Assembly (NCBI GenBank): GCA_016508695.1
Contig: VNKQ01000004.1
Coordinates: forward strand, 1,550,001 to 1,614,000
Length of the DNA stretch: 64,000 nucleotides
Source of the DNA: Hyphodiscus hymeniophilus
Taxonomy: Eukaryota > Ascomycota > Leotiomycetes > Helotiales > Hyphodiscaceae
Direction of reading: 5' to 3'
Made by a program: the position numbers and the translations under genes. The notes under the pieces were generated by a model that worked only from the letters and a program-made list of their open reading frames with translations, was not told where the DNA came from and searched no databases. Shown one piece after another: positions 43,626-54,253 of the stretch. Numbering within the stretch: position 1 is the stretch's first letter; each line of letters starts with the position of its first letter.

Positions 43626-44151
43626 GGTGATGGATACTGCTTGTTGTTGAGTACGTCAGTCTACTCATCACAGCCCACGAGGAAGTTAAGAGGAATCTTA
43701 CACGATCTCGAATAACTCAACGGTCTCTGGATACGCTGACACAGAGACGCAAACGGACACAAACTCTACTTTTATACTCTACCCGCAATGGACAATGATT
43801 GATCATCCTTCCTGGTCATTCCAAGGGCGTACGTCTTCCAAAAGTCACGTGGTATAATAATTACCTCGAGGAATCAAACGCTATTTATGAATGATTCTAC
43901 ATGCAGGCAGTTCCCTCTTTTTGGTATCTCTTCATCATTTTCGCTCATGTGTTGCGCCAATAAACGCCTTGTATGCCATATGCCATAGTATCATCATGTC
44001 GTATTTCGTTCATCGTGCCAAGCGAGGATATCTTGGAATATATCTCTATAGGTTCGTCCATGCAATCCTGTGTCAAAGAAATGGCCAGAATAAGGAAGAT
44101 CCCTACTTCAGAAATCTTTTTTCCCCTGACCTATTCCCATGCGATCAACAT
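43626..44151. other. Intergenic
   Basis: The promoter of the isochorismatase-type gene and the 3' end of mre11. No supported gene. Confidence 0.5.
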
Positions 44152-46396
44152 TCATCGTCTTCGCGAAGAAGAAGCGACGGGCTCAAAAGCATCATCCTCT
44201 GAAATCTCATCGTCACTTAACTCGATCGAGATCTGGGTCTTAGGTTGAGATTGTGCAAAAGCTCGGATGGATTGTTGGCCTTTGGCGGCTGTTGTTCTCT
44301 TCGGCTGTGATTTTGCTGGGGGTGGTGAGTTGTCTTGCATAACGACATCCTCATCATCACTAATCTCGACAGCCTTCTTTCGCCCTCTAGCAGGTGCTTT
44401 GGCTTTGGCTGGAGCTCGAGGCTTAGCTGGAGCCTTTTTCGCAGGTGCCTTCTTGGCCGGAGCCTTCTTCGTAGGTTGTGAGATCACGGATGCATCGTCG
44501 TCATCGCTGAATAGAGCTGCAACTCCTCTTCCACGTTTGGGAGCAGCAGCCTCCGTGTCATCAACACCAAAGACGTGTGATGCCGGGTCATCTGCCCATG
44601 AATGACCCATATCATCGGAGTCCCAGTTGTCTGGTCGAGGCGCAAGCTTGTCAGCCTTCTTAGCGTTCTTGAGCAAACCGGCTGCCCACATTTCTTCCTG
44701 TTTCGCGCGGAGTTCATCCATCGTACTATCAATATCCACATTGTCATCACCCATGGCTACCATTTTCATGACCTGGTCAGCTAAACTCTCATCCACAAAC
44801 GTCTGCATTGCGCGCTTGTCATCTTTATCGACAAATTCAGTGACTGCGGCACCAAAGCGGCCTTTGGGCAAGACTTTAAGATTCTGGGCACCGAGGAATT
44901 CTTTGATGAGCTTCTCAACCTTGACGTTATCTAGCATTGCAGCCGCAAGAGCACCTTCTTCGGGCATATCCTTACCGACCTTTTCTCGTCCTATACATTG
45001 TTAGCATCGAAGGATATATGTAATAACTGAATCGACTAACTAGTTGCTGCGGCTTTCTTTCGGTAGAAATGCACGACATCGTTGACATTCGCGACACGGT
45101 CCACGAATCTGTTGGAAAATCTTTGGGGGTTCTCGCAGTCGAATTTGCCGCCACTTAGAGGAGAGGTGTATTCGACTCGTAGTCTGACAAGAGGTTTGGG
45201 AATTACAGGTTTGTTGTCGTCATCGTAGTCGATATCATCCTCATCTTGGATGGATAGCCATTCTGTCTTCGCCTCCTCAATCATCTGGTTGACGACCTCT
45301 GTCAACTTCATCGTCAATTTCGATCTGTTTTCCTTCTCTTTGGCAATGCCTTTAAAGCGTGCATCCTGTGCAAGGACCAGCTCCCTGGTGATAAAAGGTC
45401 GTACGGTCTTGATTCGGTGCTTCTCAACCTTGAATTCCTTTCCAGTGACACTGACGATGGCGACATGTTTTGGTACGGCTTCTCCAGGAACTAGTGATGT
45501 TGCAACTGATGAACCAGGCTGCATCACGTGGAATTGCATATCGGTGTTAAGGCGGGGATCGATCAGACATTCGTGCTCGTGTCCCCAGACGACGAGATCC
45601 AGGAAATCTGGCAGAAAGTTCTCCGGGAGATATCCAGACTCACTGTATGCATGGTGATTCTGGTGAACAGCCATGATGTTGAACCAGTCCTTTTGTTGCG
45701 TACCTGGCTTGAAGAACTTGGCCTGGCCCTCTCTGAAGGTTCGGAACAATCGTTCGTCACGAACATTACTCATGCCATACAGAGCCAACTTGGTTTGCCC
45801 TTTTTGTAGTAGAACCGGTTTGACTTCGATCTTGTCTGTCTCGGGAATACGTCCGAAATAGTTGAGCAGTCCTGACATTTGGAGTAGGTCCAAGGAACAG
45901 AAATGACCGTCTCCAGTTGGGTCATCATGGTTTCCATGAATTGAAAAGACGGGTATAGCGACATTGATATCAGGGTCCTCATAGTTGACATGGTCTCCGT
46001 TGAGAACATCGTTGGCATCACTCAGCATTTCAAGTTCGCAAGGCTTCTCTCCCAGACAGTTCATTCGTAGAGATCGCATGACCTGGTACATGGATTTGCG
46101 GGAGGGTTTATTATCGTGGAATAGATCGCCGGCGAGAAGAACCATATCGACCTAGATCATGTTAAAAGGAACCCTGGCAGAATGGACCTGACCATACGTC
46201 TTGAGACTTCGCCAACTGCATAACTTCGTCGAAGCTTTTCCAGCTGTCATCCTTCCGAATAGCATCTCGCTCTTCGTAGCCTACGTGACTATCAGTGGCC
46301 ACAAGGATACGGATCGTATCCGAGTCTGCGGACGAGTCAGTACTAAGTGCGATTACCTAGAAGAATAGGAGCAAATGAACCTGTCAATGTTGGCAT
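44152..46396 (-). CDS. mre11: Mre11, DNA double-strand-break repair nuclease
   Basis: Exons 46381-46396, 46198-46325, 45041-46151 and 44152-44990 (minus strand) give 697 aa. Mre11 is the nuclease of the Mre11-Rad50-Nbs1/Xrs2 complex, acting in end resection, checkpoint signalling and telomere upkeep. The phosphoesterase motifs are all present: ILVATDSHVGY, VLLAGDLFHDN, HGNHDDPTGD, VHQNHHAYSE and VVWGHEHECL. The capping domain and the Rad50-binding region follow. The C-terminus is a disordered tail with KKAPAKKAP repeats, acidic Ser-Asp-Asp patches and a GRGVAALF piece. The first exon is only 16 nt (MPTLT plus one base), joined across a GTTCAT donor to DSDTIRILVATD; the donor is weak but the junction gives the standard start of fungal Mre11. 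It is divergent from rsm19. Confidence 0.96.
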
Positions 46397-46704
46397 CTTG
46401 ACTTCATGCAAGCCAACTTCTTACTTGTGAAACTTTTGTCACATTAACAGACCGACGCTGCGCAAAGTCTGATAGTTTGTTCTTCTGAGTGTAGTACTCG
46501 TTGTCACAGAAAATACTGAAATATAGGTTCATCGAAATTTACAAGATCAACTGTAATGCAGCCTGTGCAGCTATGGAGACGCGCTCCGCGTTAAGTACAC
46601 TAGCGTGAGCACCTTTGCACGTGACCCTCAGACTCAGTCCGATTCTTGGCTCGACGACCTAAGATGCCTTTGCTTCGTTGAACCCAACACGCAACCTAGC
46701 GAAG
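46397..46704. promoter_or_regulatory. Bidirectional promoter, mre11 / rsm19
   Basis: A 308-bp region lies between two divergent starts. Frames within it on the plus strand have no homology. Confidence 0.5.
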
Positions 46705-47137
46705 ATGATATCCACAAGAGTGCTACTTGCACGCTCGGTATGGAAAGGTATGTGTGCGGCCGTTTCCAAAATTCTATGGTTCTAACCACTTGTAGGCCCA
46801 AATATCGTTCCGTAAGACAACCAAACCTCCGGCCTACCGGCCTTCATGCTAATAGAAGGATACAGCCTGCCAATCATCCGCGCTACTCCAGGCCAGAAAG
46901 CACCTCCTACAAGAACGCAAGCTCGAGCGGCTACGATACTTCCAAACTTTGTGGGATTGGTGTTCCAAGTACATAACGGGAAGATATACCATGATGTCGT
47001 TATAACAGAAGATATGGTTGGGCACAAGCTTGGAGAATTTTCGCCGTATGGATTCTCATCCGCCGAGGCATTGAAATGAGCTAATTGGAATAAGGACACG
47101 GAAGCGTTTCTCGTACAAGCAGAGCAAGAACAAATAG
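46705..47137 (+). CDS. rsm19: Mitochondrial small-subunit ribosomal protein uS19m (Rsm19)
   Basis: Four exons, 46705-46747, 46796-46811, 46866-47045 and 47095-47137, give 93 aa, close to the 91 aa of yeast Rsm19. The splicing joins MISTRVLLARSVWKG, PNIVP, LPIIRATPGQKAPPTRTQAR, then ATILPNFVGLVFQVHNGK, VVITEDMVGHKLGEFSP, and TRKRFSYKQSKNK. This is the complete uS19 pattern, with the GHKLGEF and TRKxF RNA-binding signature. One exon is only 16 nt. Without splicing, the region reads as broken frames with an early stop, so automatic prediction easily misses it. The protein is a component of the mitochondrial ribosome head. Confidence 0.92.
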
Positions 47138-47615
47138 AGAGTGTTGCTATGTATATTTATGGAAATCGGAGAAAGCATTGTCAGGGGAGCGATGCTCAAA
47201 TGTACAGCAGTGTCTGCATATTATTCATGGGGAACATGCTGTGTCAGTATGAGAGAGCTACCCGTATTTAGTGCTTGAGCGCTGCGTAGCTTGTTTCTGG
47301 GAATCAGAGAGATGACTCCGCCGGGCTTGAGACCTGCATTGTATATCCATCGGAGGGCCATGGAGAAGATGTGTGGTGTCTTTAAAGGAATCATTGTCAC
47401 AGCATAGTTCCTTTAGGAAATGAGTCAACGAAAGGAATATCATGGTCATGAATATGCCTGATGCAATTGATCTATTTCACATATGCAAGCTTGATATACC
47501 GCCGGCAATTGCAGTTGTATCTGGATTGTGATCACTTAACGCCTGCCAGATTCCCCCAAACGCCATGTATGTGCCTTTCCACCCAGAACCAAGATGCATT
47601 TCAGCTCTCCTGCGC
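47138..47615. other. Intergenic, convergent 3' ends
   Basis: The region separates the ends of rsm19 (+) and taf10 (-). No supported feature. Confidence 0.55.
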
Positions 47616-48243
47616 TTATCGGTAGAACTCTCCCCTTTTTACATTGACTCCGTATTCCCCAACTGCCATTCCAAGATCCTCCATCGTGAGAACCGTTCTG
47701 TTTTGGCTGCCACCTTGTCCGCCACCTCCGTAACCTGGTCGTTGAATGCCAAGAGGTCCACCTCTGCCTGCCTGTTCCTTGCTCCCGGGCGCGGTGGCAG
47801 GCTGGCCTGGGACCGGAAATCCTGCTGCAGCCCCCAAATTACCCATCGGGTTATTGGAGTTTGAGGAATTGGATGAGCGAATGCGAGAGTATTGATAGGC
47901 ATCGGCTGCTATGTCTGCGATGAACTTCTGGGTAGCCAGGGCTAGGAGTCGAGCAAGACGCGGGTCTGTCTGAGGTGGAGGCGGCAAGCCAGCTTTTGTG
48001 AGATAATAGTTGGTTACTGCATCGGGGACCTGGGTCTGTTAGAAAGTCTAATGTGGGAGTAGCCAAGAAACTCACAATGGGAGCATAGTCATCCATCTTT
48101 CCAAGGAATTCCTTCAACGAGGCATCTTTTCGCGTTGGCAGTTTTGGCTCTAGAGCTGGCGCAACAGGATTGACTGTCTCTTCAGCTTTGATGGCGACAG
48201 GAACAAGGTCCGTCGAAGGATCTGGAGATTCTGCGTTCGCCAT
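47616..48243 (-). CDS. taf10: TFIID/SAGA subunit Taf10
   Basis: Exons 48076-48243 and 47616-48029 (minus strand) give 193 aa. The histone-fold region begins SLKEFLGKMDDYAPI and continues VPDAVTNYYLTKAGL after a 46-nt intron, then LARLLALATQKFIADIAADA and, after a Gly/Pro/Ala insert, VLTMEDLGMAVGEYGVNVKR. This is the standard TAF10 pattern, with the L2 loop and alpha-3 helix of the histone fold separated by a low-complexity insert typical of filamentous fungi. The acceptor is the CCCAG at 48030; the alternative AACAG site would add two residues (Thr-Gln). Taf10 is shared by TFIID and SAGA and pairs with Taf3/Taf8 or Spt7. It is divergent from prp43. Confidence 0.94.
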
Positions 48244-48498
48244 TGTGAATGCTGGCTTGATTCGATGGTCGCGAGGTCATACATTTGGGGCAGGTCTGGT
48301 GGGTCTTATCTCATAAATCAGACGCTTGCGCCAATTGAAACCACTGGCTCTAATTGGCTCAGGAATTAGCGTAGGTGCGATAATGGGTCAGGTGATTTTG
48401 CCTATCGATCACCATATTTTTCTTTGGCCATTTTATCTTCAGCCTCGCGTCAAGATTTCATGTAACTACGCAACAACACCTCCGTATCAGCTTTCATC
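48244..48498. promoter_or_regulatory. Bidirectional promoter, taf10 / prp43
   Basis: A 255-bp region between divergent starts of two housekeeping genes. I see no clear TATA box. Confidence 0.5.
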
Positions 48499-50926
48499 AT
48501 GGCTGACCGTCGTCCAGATGAGCAAGAAATGTCACGTCCAAAGAAGCCTCGGACTGGCGATCTTGACCCTACCGCGAACCCATACCTAGCGCATATGTAT
48601 GAAGAGTCTGACGACTACAATACTGGTTACAAGTCGCGAAATGGCTACAGCAACGGCTCATCGACGGCTACGAGTCTCTCCAAATTCAAAAGGCACCAAA
48701 CCACTGCTTTACAGGCACACACCGCTGAAGATGGTCCGAATAACCCCCTCAACAACGCTCCTCTCTCGCAGCAGTATTTCAATATCTTGAAGACTCGACG
48801 CGATCTCCCAGTTCACAAGCAAAGGTAAGCGCACAAAAGTATCTTCCAGACTCCTCATTTCTGATATCTTGACAGACAAGAGTTCCTCGACCTTTTCCAG
48901 AAAACCCAAATCCTTGTCTTCGTTGGTGAGACAGGTTCCGGTAAAACGACGCAAATCCCCCAATTCGTTGTGTTCGACGACCTGCCTCATATGAGCGGTA
49001 AGCTCGTTGCTTGTACACAACCTCGTCGGGTGGCCGCCATGTCAGTTGCTCAGCGTGTCGCCAATGAAATGGATGTGAAGCTGGGAGATGAGGTCGGATA
49101 CAGCATTCGTTTCGAGGATGTGACAAGCTCAAAGACAATTTTGAAATACATGACGGATGGTATGCTCCTGCGAGAGGCGATGCATGATCACGACTTGACC
49201 CGGTATAGCTGCATCATTCTTGACGAGGCACACGAGCGTACCTTGTCGACGGATATTCTCATGGGACTTCTTAAAGAGGTTGCAGTGAGACGACCAGACT
49301 TGAAGATCGTCATAATGTCTGCTACACTTGATGCACAGAAGTTTCAACGGTATTTCATGGATGCACCACTTCTAGCCGTTCCCGGACGAACTCATCCTGT
49401 TGAAATCTTCTATACGCCAGAACCAGAGCGAGATTATGTCGAGGCTGCTCTACGTACGGTGCTTCAAATTCACGCGACGGAGCCGGAGGGCGATATTTTA
49501 CTGTTCTTAACTGGAGAGGAGGAGATTGAAGATGCTTGCAGGAAAATAACTCTGGAAGCGGACGAAATGATCAGAGAAGCAGATGCCGGTCCGATTAAAG
49601 TGTATCCTCTTTACGGCACTCTACCTCCCCATCAACAGCAGAAGATCTTTGAACCTGCCCCCCCACCCGCACGTGCTGGTGGTCGTCCTGGCAGGAAGGT
49701 CATCGTTGGAACCAACATCGCCGAGACCAGTTTGACCATTGACGGTATCGTCTATGTCGTCGATCCTGGTTTCAGCAAGCAGAAAGTATACAATCCTCGA
49801 ATCCGAGTCGAGTCACTGTTGGTGTCGCCCATTTCAAAAGCTTCGGCGCAGCAGCGGGCAGGTCGTGCAGGTCGTACCCGCCCCGGAAAGTGCTTCCGGT
49901 TGTACACCGAGGCCGCTTTCAAGAAGGAATTGATAGAGCAAACGTATCCTGAAATTCTCCGCTCCAATCTCGCCAATACTGTCTTAGAGTTGAAGAAACT
50001 TGGTATCGATGATCTGGTGCACTTTGACCTCATGGATCCGCCTGCGCCTGAAACACTCATGCGTGCTCTGGAGGAACTGAACTACTTAGCCTGCTTGGAC
50101 GACGATGGAAACCTCACCCAGCTAGGCAAACTCGCTTCTGAGTTTCCCCTCGACCCGGCACTTGCCGTTATGCTCATATCGTCGCCAGAGTTCTACTGTT
50201 CGAACGAAATGCTCTCTCTCACTGCTCTTCTCTCAGTTCCTCAGGTTTTTGTGCGTCCAGCAAGTGCGAAGAAACGTGCAGACGAAATGAAGGCTCTGTT
50301 CGCTCACCCAGATGGTGACCATCTTACGATGCTCAACGTATATCACGCCTTCAAAGGTCCTGCTGCAGCCAATGATCCGAAGCGATGGTGCCATGAGCAC
50401 TTCCTGAGTCTTCGGGCTCTGCAATCAGCAGACAATGTGCGACAACAATTAAAACGAATAATGGAGAAGAACGAGCTGGAACTTTTGAGCACCGACTTCA
50501 ATGATAAGAATTACTACACCAACATTCGCCGGGCTTTGGTCGCCGGATTCTTCATGCAGATCGCGAAGAAGGATGGTACTGGCAAGACCTATAAGACGGT
50601 GAAGGATGACCAGAGCGTGTTGCTTCATCCAAGCACGGTTCTTAATGTTGACAGCGAGTGGGTTGTATACAATGAATTTGTGCTTACCACAAAGAACTAT
50701 GTGCGAACAGTCACCTCTGTCAAGCCGGAATGGTTATTGGTACGACCCTTTTCCCTCCCAGGTGCCATTCACCTGGGATCTTGAATAGAGTGCTAATTGC
50801 TTTCGATAGGATATTGCGCCCAATTACTATGACCTCTCTACATTTGCAAAGGGTGATATCAGAACCGCGCTGCAGAAGACCGTGGACAAGGTCAACAGGA
50901 GGCAAGCTATGAAAGGGGGAAGATAG
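48499..50926 (+). CDS. prp43: DEAH-box RNA helicase Prp43 (DHX15)
   Basis: Exons 48499-48824, 48876-50739 and 50810-50926 give 768 aa, against 767 in yeast. Prp43 dismantles the spliced intron-lariat spliceosome and takes part in ribosome biogenesis, activated by G-patch proteins. Motifs in order are Walker A GETGSGKTTQ (126-135), TQPRRVAAMSVA, motif II DEAH, SAT in IVIMSATLDA, FLTGEEEI, VGTNIAETSLTIDG, and motif VI QRAGRAGR. The HA2/ratchet, winged-helix and OB domains follow, with the join PEWLL to DIAPNYYDLS across the last intron. The N-terminus is polar and disordered. The C-terminal 117-nt exon is required to complete the OB-fold tail. Confidence 0.97.
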
Positions 50927-53642
50927 GATTCCGATTTTTGCTCCGACACCGATATCGCATGGGCTGGATGAGGAGGTTTGAATGTGTGGTCAAGGATAGA
51001 GACTTCTTCGGCGTTTCTGGTACCATTTTGGTGTATATAAGGATGTAGAACTGGCATGTCTAGGAACAGATTACTGCATGACGTAGCCGCAGAACGGTCT
51101 TTTTGAGATATTCAGTGGCCGGTGAGTCCTGATGGAATATTGGCACCGATACTGTCAGGAAAGAGCGCAACTCTTAAAATCTCAAATAAGATCAAGTTCC
51201 TCGTATTTGCGGGTCTTATCGTCTGGGTGCTGCAAGCCATACTGCTACCCCTCAAATCATGCAGCAGTCTGTAAGAATTTCAGCGTCGAATGGGATGTCT
51301 TCCGAGAGGCGAGACATGTCATGTCGTGTTGCACGAGTTTCGATCATGCAGACTGTCGCCAACAATCCTTTGCAGAGGGTGGCTGCACGCCAATGTAATA
51401 GTACCACATTCCCTGGCGGAATGTTCTCGTTTTGTGTGAAGAGCTCCCCGAGTGGAATGTTCGAGGAAATAAGAATATGATTGATGAAATTCTTGTTTCT
51501 CCTCGCAGAGCGTGATAACCCGAACGATCGTGAACTCCTGATCCTGAGCCACCTGGCTGAAGACGATTATCAATTACAGACAACTCGCTGAGAAATAAGT
51601 ATGGAGGACCTTTTTAGACGTCCGAGCAGTCTGTTTAAGAATTTTCCTCGATGCAATAGGTCCTGGTCCTGGCCCTCCCTCTACCATGCCGGCAGGCATA
51701 CCTCGCATGGATTTGCTCCATCCATGCACATATCTGGCGGCAGAATCCTAGTGAACAAAACTGCCCGATACTTGAGAATGCCATGTGCTGTGCTGCAGGA
51801 CTTGACGTGCGTTCGACCCGGTATTCGGTGAGGAGTATCATTGCATCGAGTGGTCTGTTACATCACGCAGTGTGAAGGAAATATTCCTGGGCTGAACCGG
51901 GTGGCTGTGTCGTATAAATAAAGTACGTCGATCCTCAATGATTGCCTCGCTGCAAGGGCTCTTCGAAATGAGATATGTCTGCCTAGACCCTGACAGGTTC
52001 GAAGAGAAACAGGCAGAGGTCCCGAGTGCTTGAGGGTGTCTTAGGTCGTGGTTGACAACAATGAGGCTCTTAAAAGCATGTCGTATGTTATCAGTTATCA
52101 TTTTGTTTATGCGGGCTAACATGACTGAGGGGTATTTGGTCATACCTAGAGACGTAGAACTTGCTTTTTCCTGGAGCGGCCCGAAGCCTCAACGGTCCCA
52201 AGGGTCCAACGGCCACTAGAGCAGGGGAGGCTGTCTTCGGCACGGGAGGGAGAGGGCCTACGTACGGCCCGGGCTCAGTCCTTCAAAGGGGCCTGGCCTG
52301 GTTCTTTTCTTTTCAATCTTCCACATGAAAGAACCCCTTCTGTCTCTCTCCAGCTGTCGCCTCAGCAGCCTCCAATCGTGAAGGCTTCCAACAAGGACCG
52401 ATCACTCCAATGAACATGCTACCATCATTTCTTTGGAGCTAGTTTCCGTACGATTCTCTCTGGTACTGTCGACCACTTACACACGCCGCTCTCCTCTCTT
52501 TCTAAGTTTCTTTTCGAACGCCCAACGCTGGTCCACCAGGCGGAGCAAATACAGTGAGAAACACGTGGAGCGGGAGCGACACAACATGGGACGCGATGGG
52601 AAATCAACCTGTCAGGAAGGGTCTTCCCGAAGTCCAAGTCTGTGCATTGCAGCAGTCCGATTGCTCGAAGTGAAGTTCCCAGAGTGGAGACAAGGCCCCG
52701 CATGCATGCCGCCAGGATGATTACAAGCGCTTGCAGGAGCAGGGTTTCACTGCATCGAAGCTCCGTCCCTGCTCTGCCGTACCAAGAATGGGTGTCGTTG
52801 ACCGATGGATTCGGCCACACGAGGAGCTTGAGCGTAGAGACTTGAGAGTCTCCAAAAGGCAGATCGACCAGGCGAACGGCACGCTGGAAGGAAGAGAGCG
52901 GATTTTGAGCGATCAGTCTGCGGCTTATGCTGACTAGGAACCAGGAAAATCGCCTTGAGAGTGGGAAGCGAATACGTGTGGGCTGGACTATCAAATGCAA
53001 TCCGCAAGCCACGCAGGAGCACCCCGAGGATTCTCCATAGAACTTTCCACCGTTTCGTCTTCTTGAAGACTTGAACCCGACTATCACCAAAAACCGTGGA
53101 TCCACGCCACAATTACGAAACTAAGCAATTTGCTCAATGGGCAGTACCCTTCGTAGAGCAACATCAGTAACAATCGACAATTCCTACGGGCCGCCGCGTA
53201 GTCTACGTATTTCTCCGGGCCCAACTGCCGTACAATTCTTTGCACAAATTTGGTCACGTACTCAACTCTGGTAGGGAAACATAACAAGTTCGGGGCTTTG
53301 AGTCTACTATTGGACGTTCAACGAACTAACCTTTCAAGATGTGTTCCCTGGCAGAAAAATCTGCTGCTGCATGTAGCTGCAGCACCACTGGAAAGGCGCC
53401 TGTGGATGTTCTCTACACCATTATAGACAGTCTTGGAAAACGGACAGGATACTGGGGTTCTTGAAAATGGGTCCCAGCTTTCCAAGGAGCTATTTTAGCG
53501 AAATAAGCCTCGATCCTCGATTCCTCGGATGGTCAAGTTAATAAAAGGCGCAGAGGAGCCCAGGGGACGAATAAGGCTCCATGGATAGACGGAGAGAGCT
53601 TGCCGTTTACAGCCAGGGGTGGACAGTTGCCGGGGCAGAGTC
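50927..53642. other. Long gene-poor intergenic region
   Basis: About 2.7 kb. The longest frame, on the minus strand at 52425-53105, starts with GTG, is rich in Arg, Ser and Leu and matches no family, so I treat it as chance. No repeats of note. Confidence 0.45.
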
Positions 53643-53649
53643 TATATAT
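53643..53649 (+). promoter_or_regulatory. TATA box, candidate
   Basis: TATATAT about 190 bp upstream of the ATG at 53834, followed by a C/T-rich leader, is a plausible core promoter. Confidence 0.4.
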
Positions 53650-53833
53650 CACAAACCTTTGATCACTTTATCTTTTTCCTATCTTCAAGGTCTCGGCTTC
53701 CGTGCCCTAATCTTATTCAACCTTGGTTTTGTGCCGTGAAGGTTGACTTTGAACTTCAAGCCATCTCATCTCATCTCGGCGCCTTACACGCGCTTCCAAA
53801 CGCTTTACTGCCAGCGGGTAGTAGCCCCTCAAA

Positions 53834-54253
53834 ATGTCCGGCTCTGGTGGTTATTACAAGTATCGATGCAAGTACTGGTTGACTTACAACTGCCCAAATT
53901 GGGTATGGGTCAACAACGCGCCATGTGCACATTGCTTGGTGAGTGCGGTGCGAAATCTGAAGCGCATATATACTGACGTAGAGCAGGCAGAAGGTCGTGA
54001 TTCAGACACAACCATGGCGTCAAGTCCATTCCGCATCTCTCACGAGGTGTTCGTCCCCCAAATTGAGAATGGGTCACTGCATTACATCATCATGGAGATT
54101 GTCGCTGCCAGTGATACTGACTGTGGCTGGGCTGTAAAGGAAAGACCAGTTCAGCTGTTTCCAACGGCTACGGAGCCCTCTGTCGTCAGCCTCAAGCCAG
54201 CTGATGGGACTGATCCACAGAAAATATCTGTTGTTGGACTGCAAACACAGTAG
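53834..54253 (+). CDS. Small conserved fungal protein of unknown function
   Basis: Two exons, 53834-53938 and 53987-54253, give 123 aa. The unspliced frame is also open because the 48-nt intron (GTGAGT donor, AGCAG acceptor) is a multiple of three with no stop. The N-terminus MSGSGGYYKYRCKYWLTYNC continues PNWVWVNNAPCAHCL then AEGRDSD. This Tyr/Trp/Cys-rich block, with three or four cysteines, I recognise from short uncharacterised ascomycete proteins, and it is restored by splicing. The C-terminal part (FRISHEVFVPQIENGSLHYI) is polar and shows no known domain. There is no signal peptide. The cysteine spacing could bind a metal, but this is a guess. Confidence 0.65.
   Translation: MSGSGGYYKYRCKYWLTYNCPNWVWVNNAPCAHCLVSAVRNLKRIYTDVEQAEGRDSDTTMASSPFRISHEVFVPQIENGSLHYIIMEIVAASDTDCGWAVKERPVQLFPTATEPSVVSLKPADGTDPQKISVVGLQTQ

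Noticed and set aside
46705..47079. Idea that the rsm19 region is frameshifted
   Set aside because: The apparent stop and frame changes disappear when three short introns are removed, giving the full uS19 pattern.
52425..53105. 226-codon open frame on the minus strand
   Set aside because: It starts with GTG, has no ATG-led domain, no recognisable motif and a composition expected from a chance frame.
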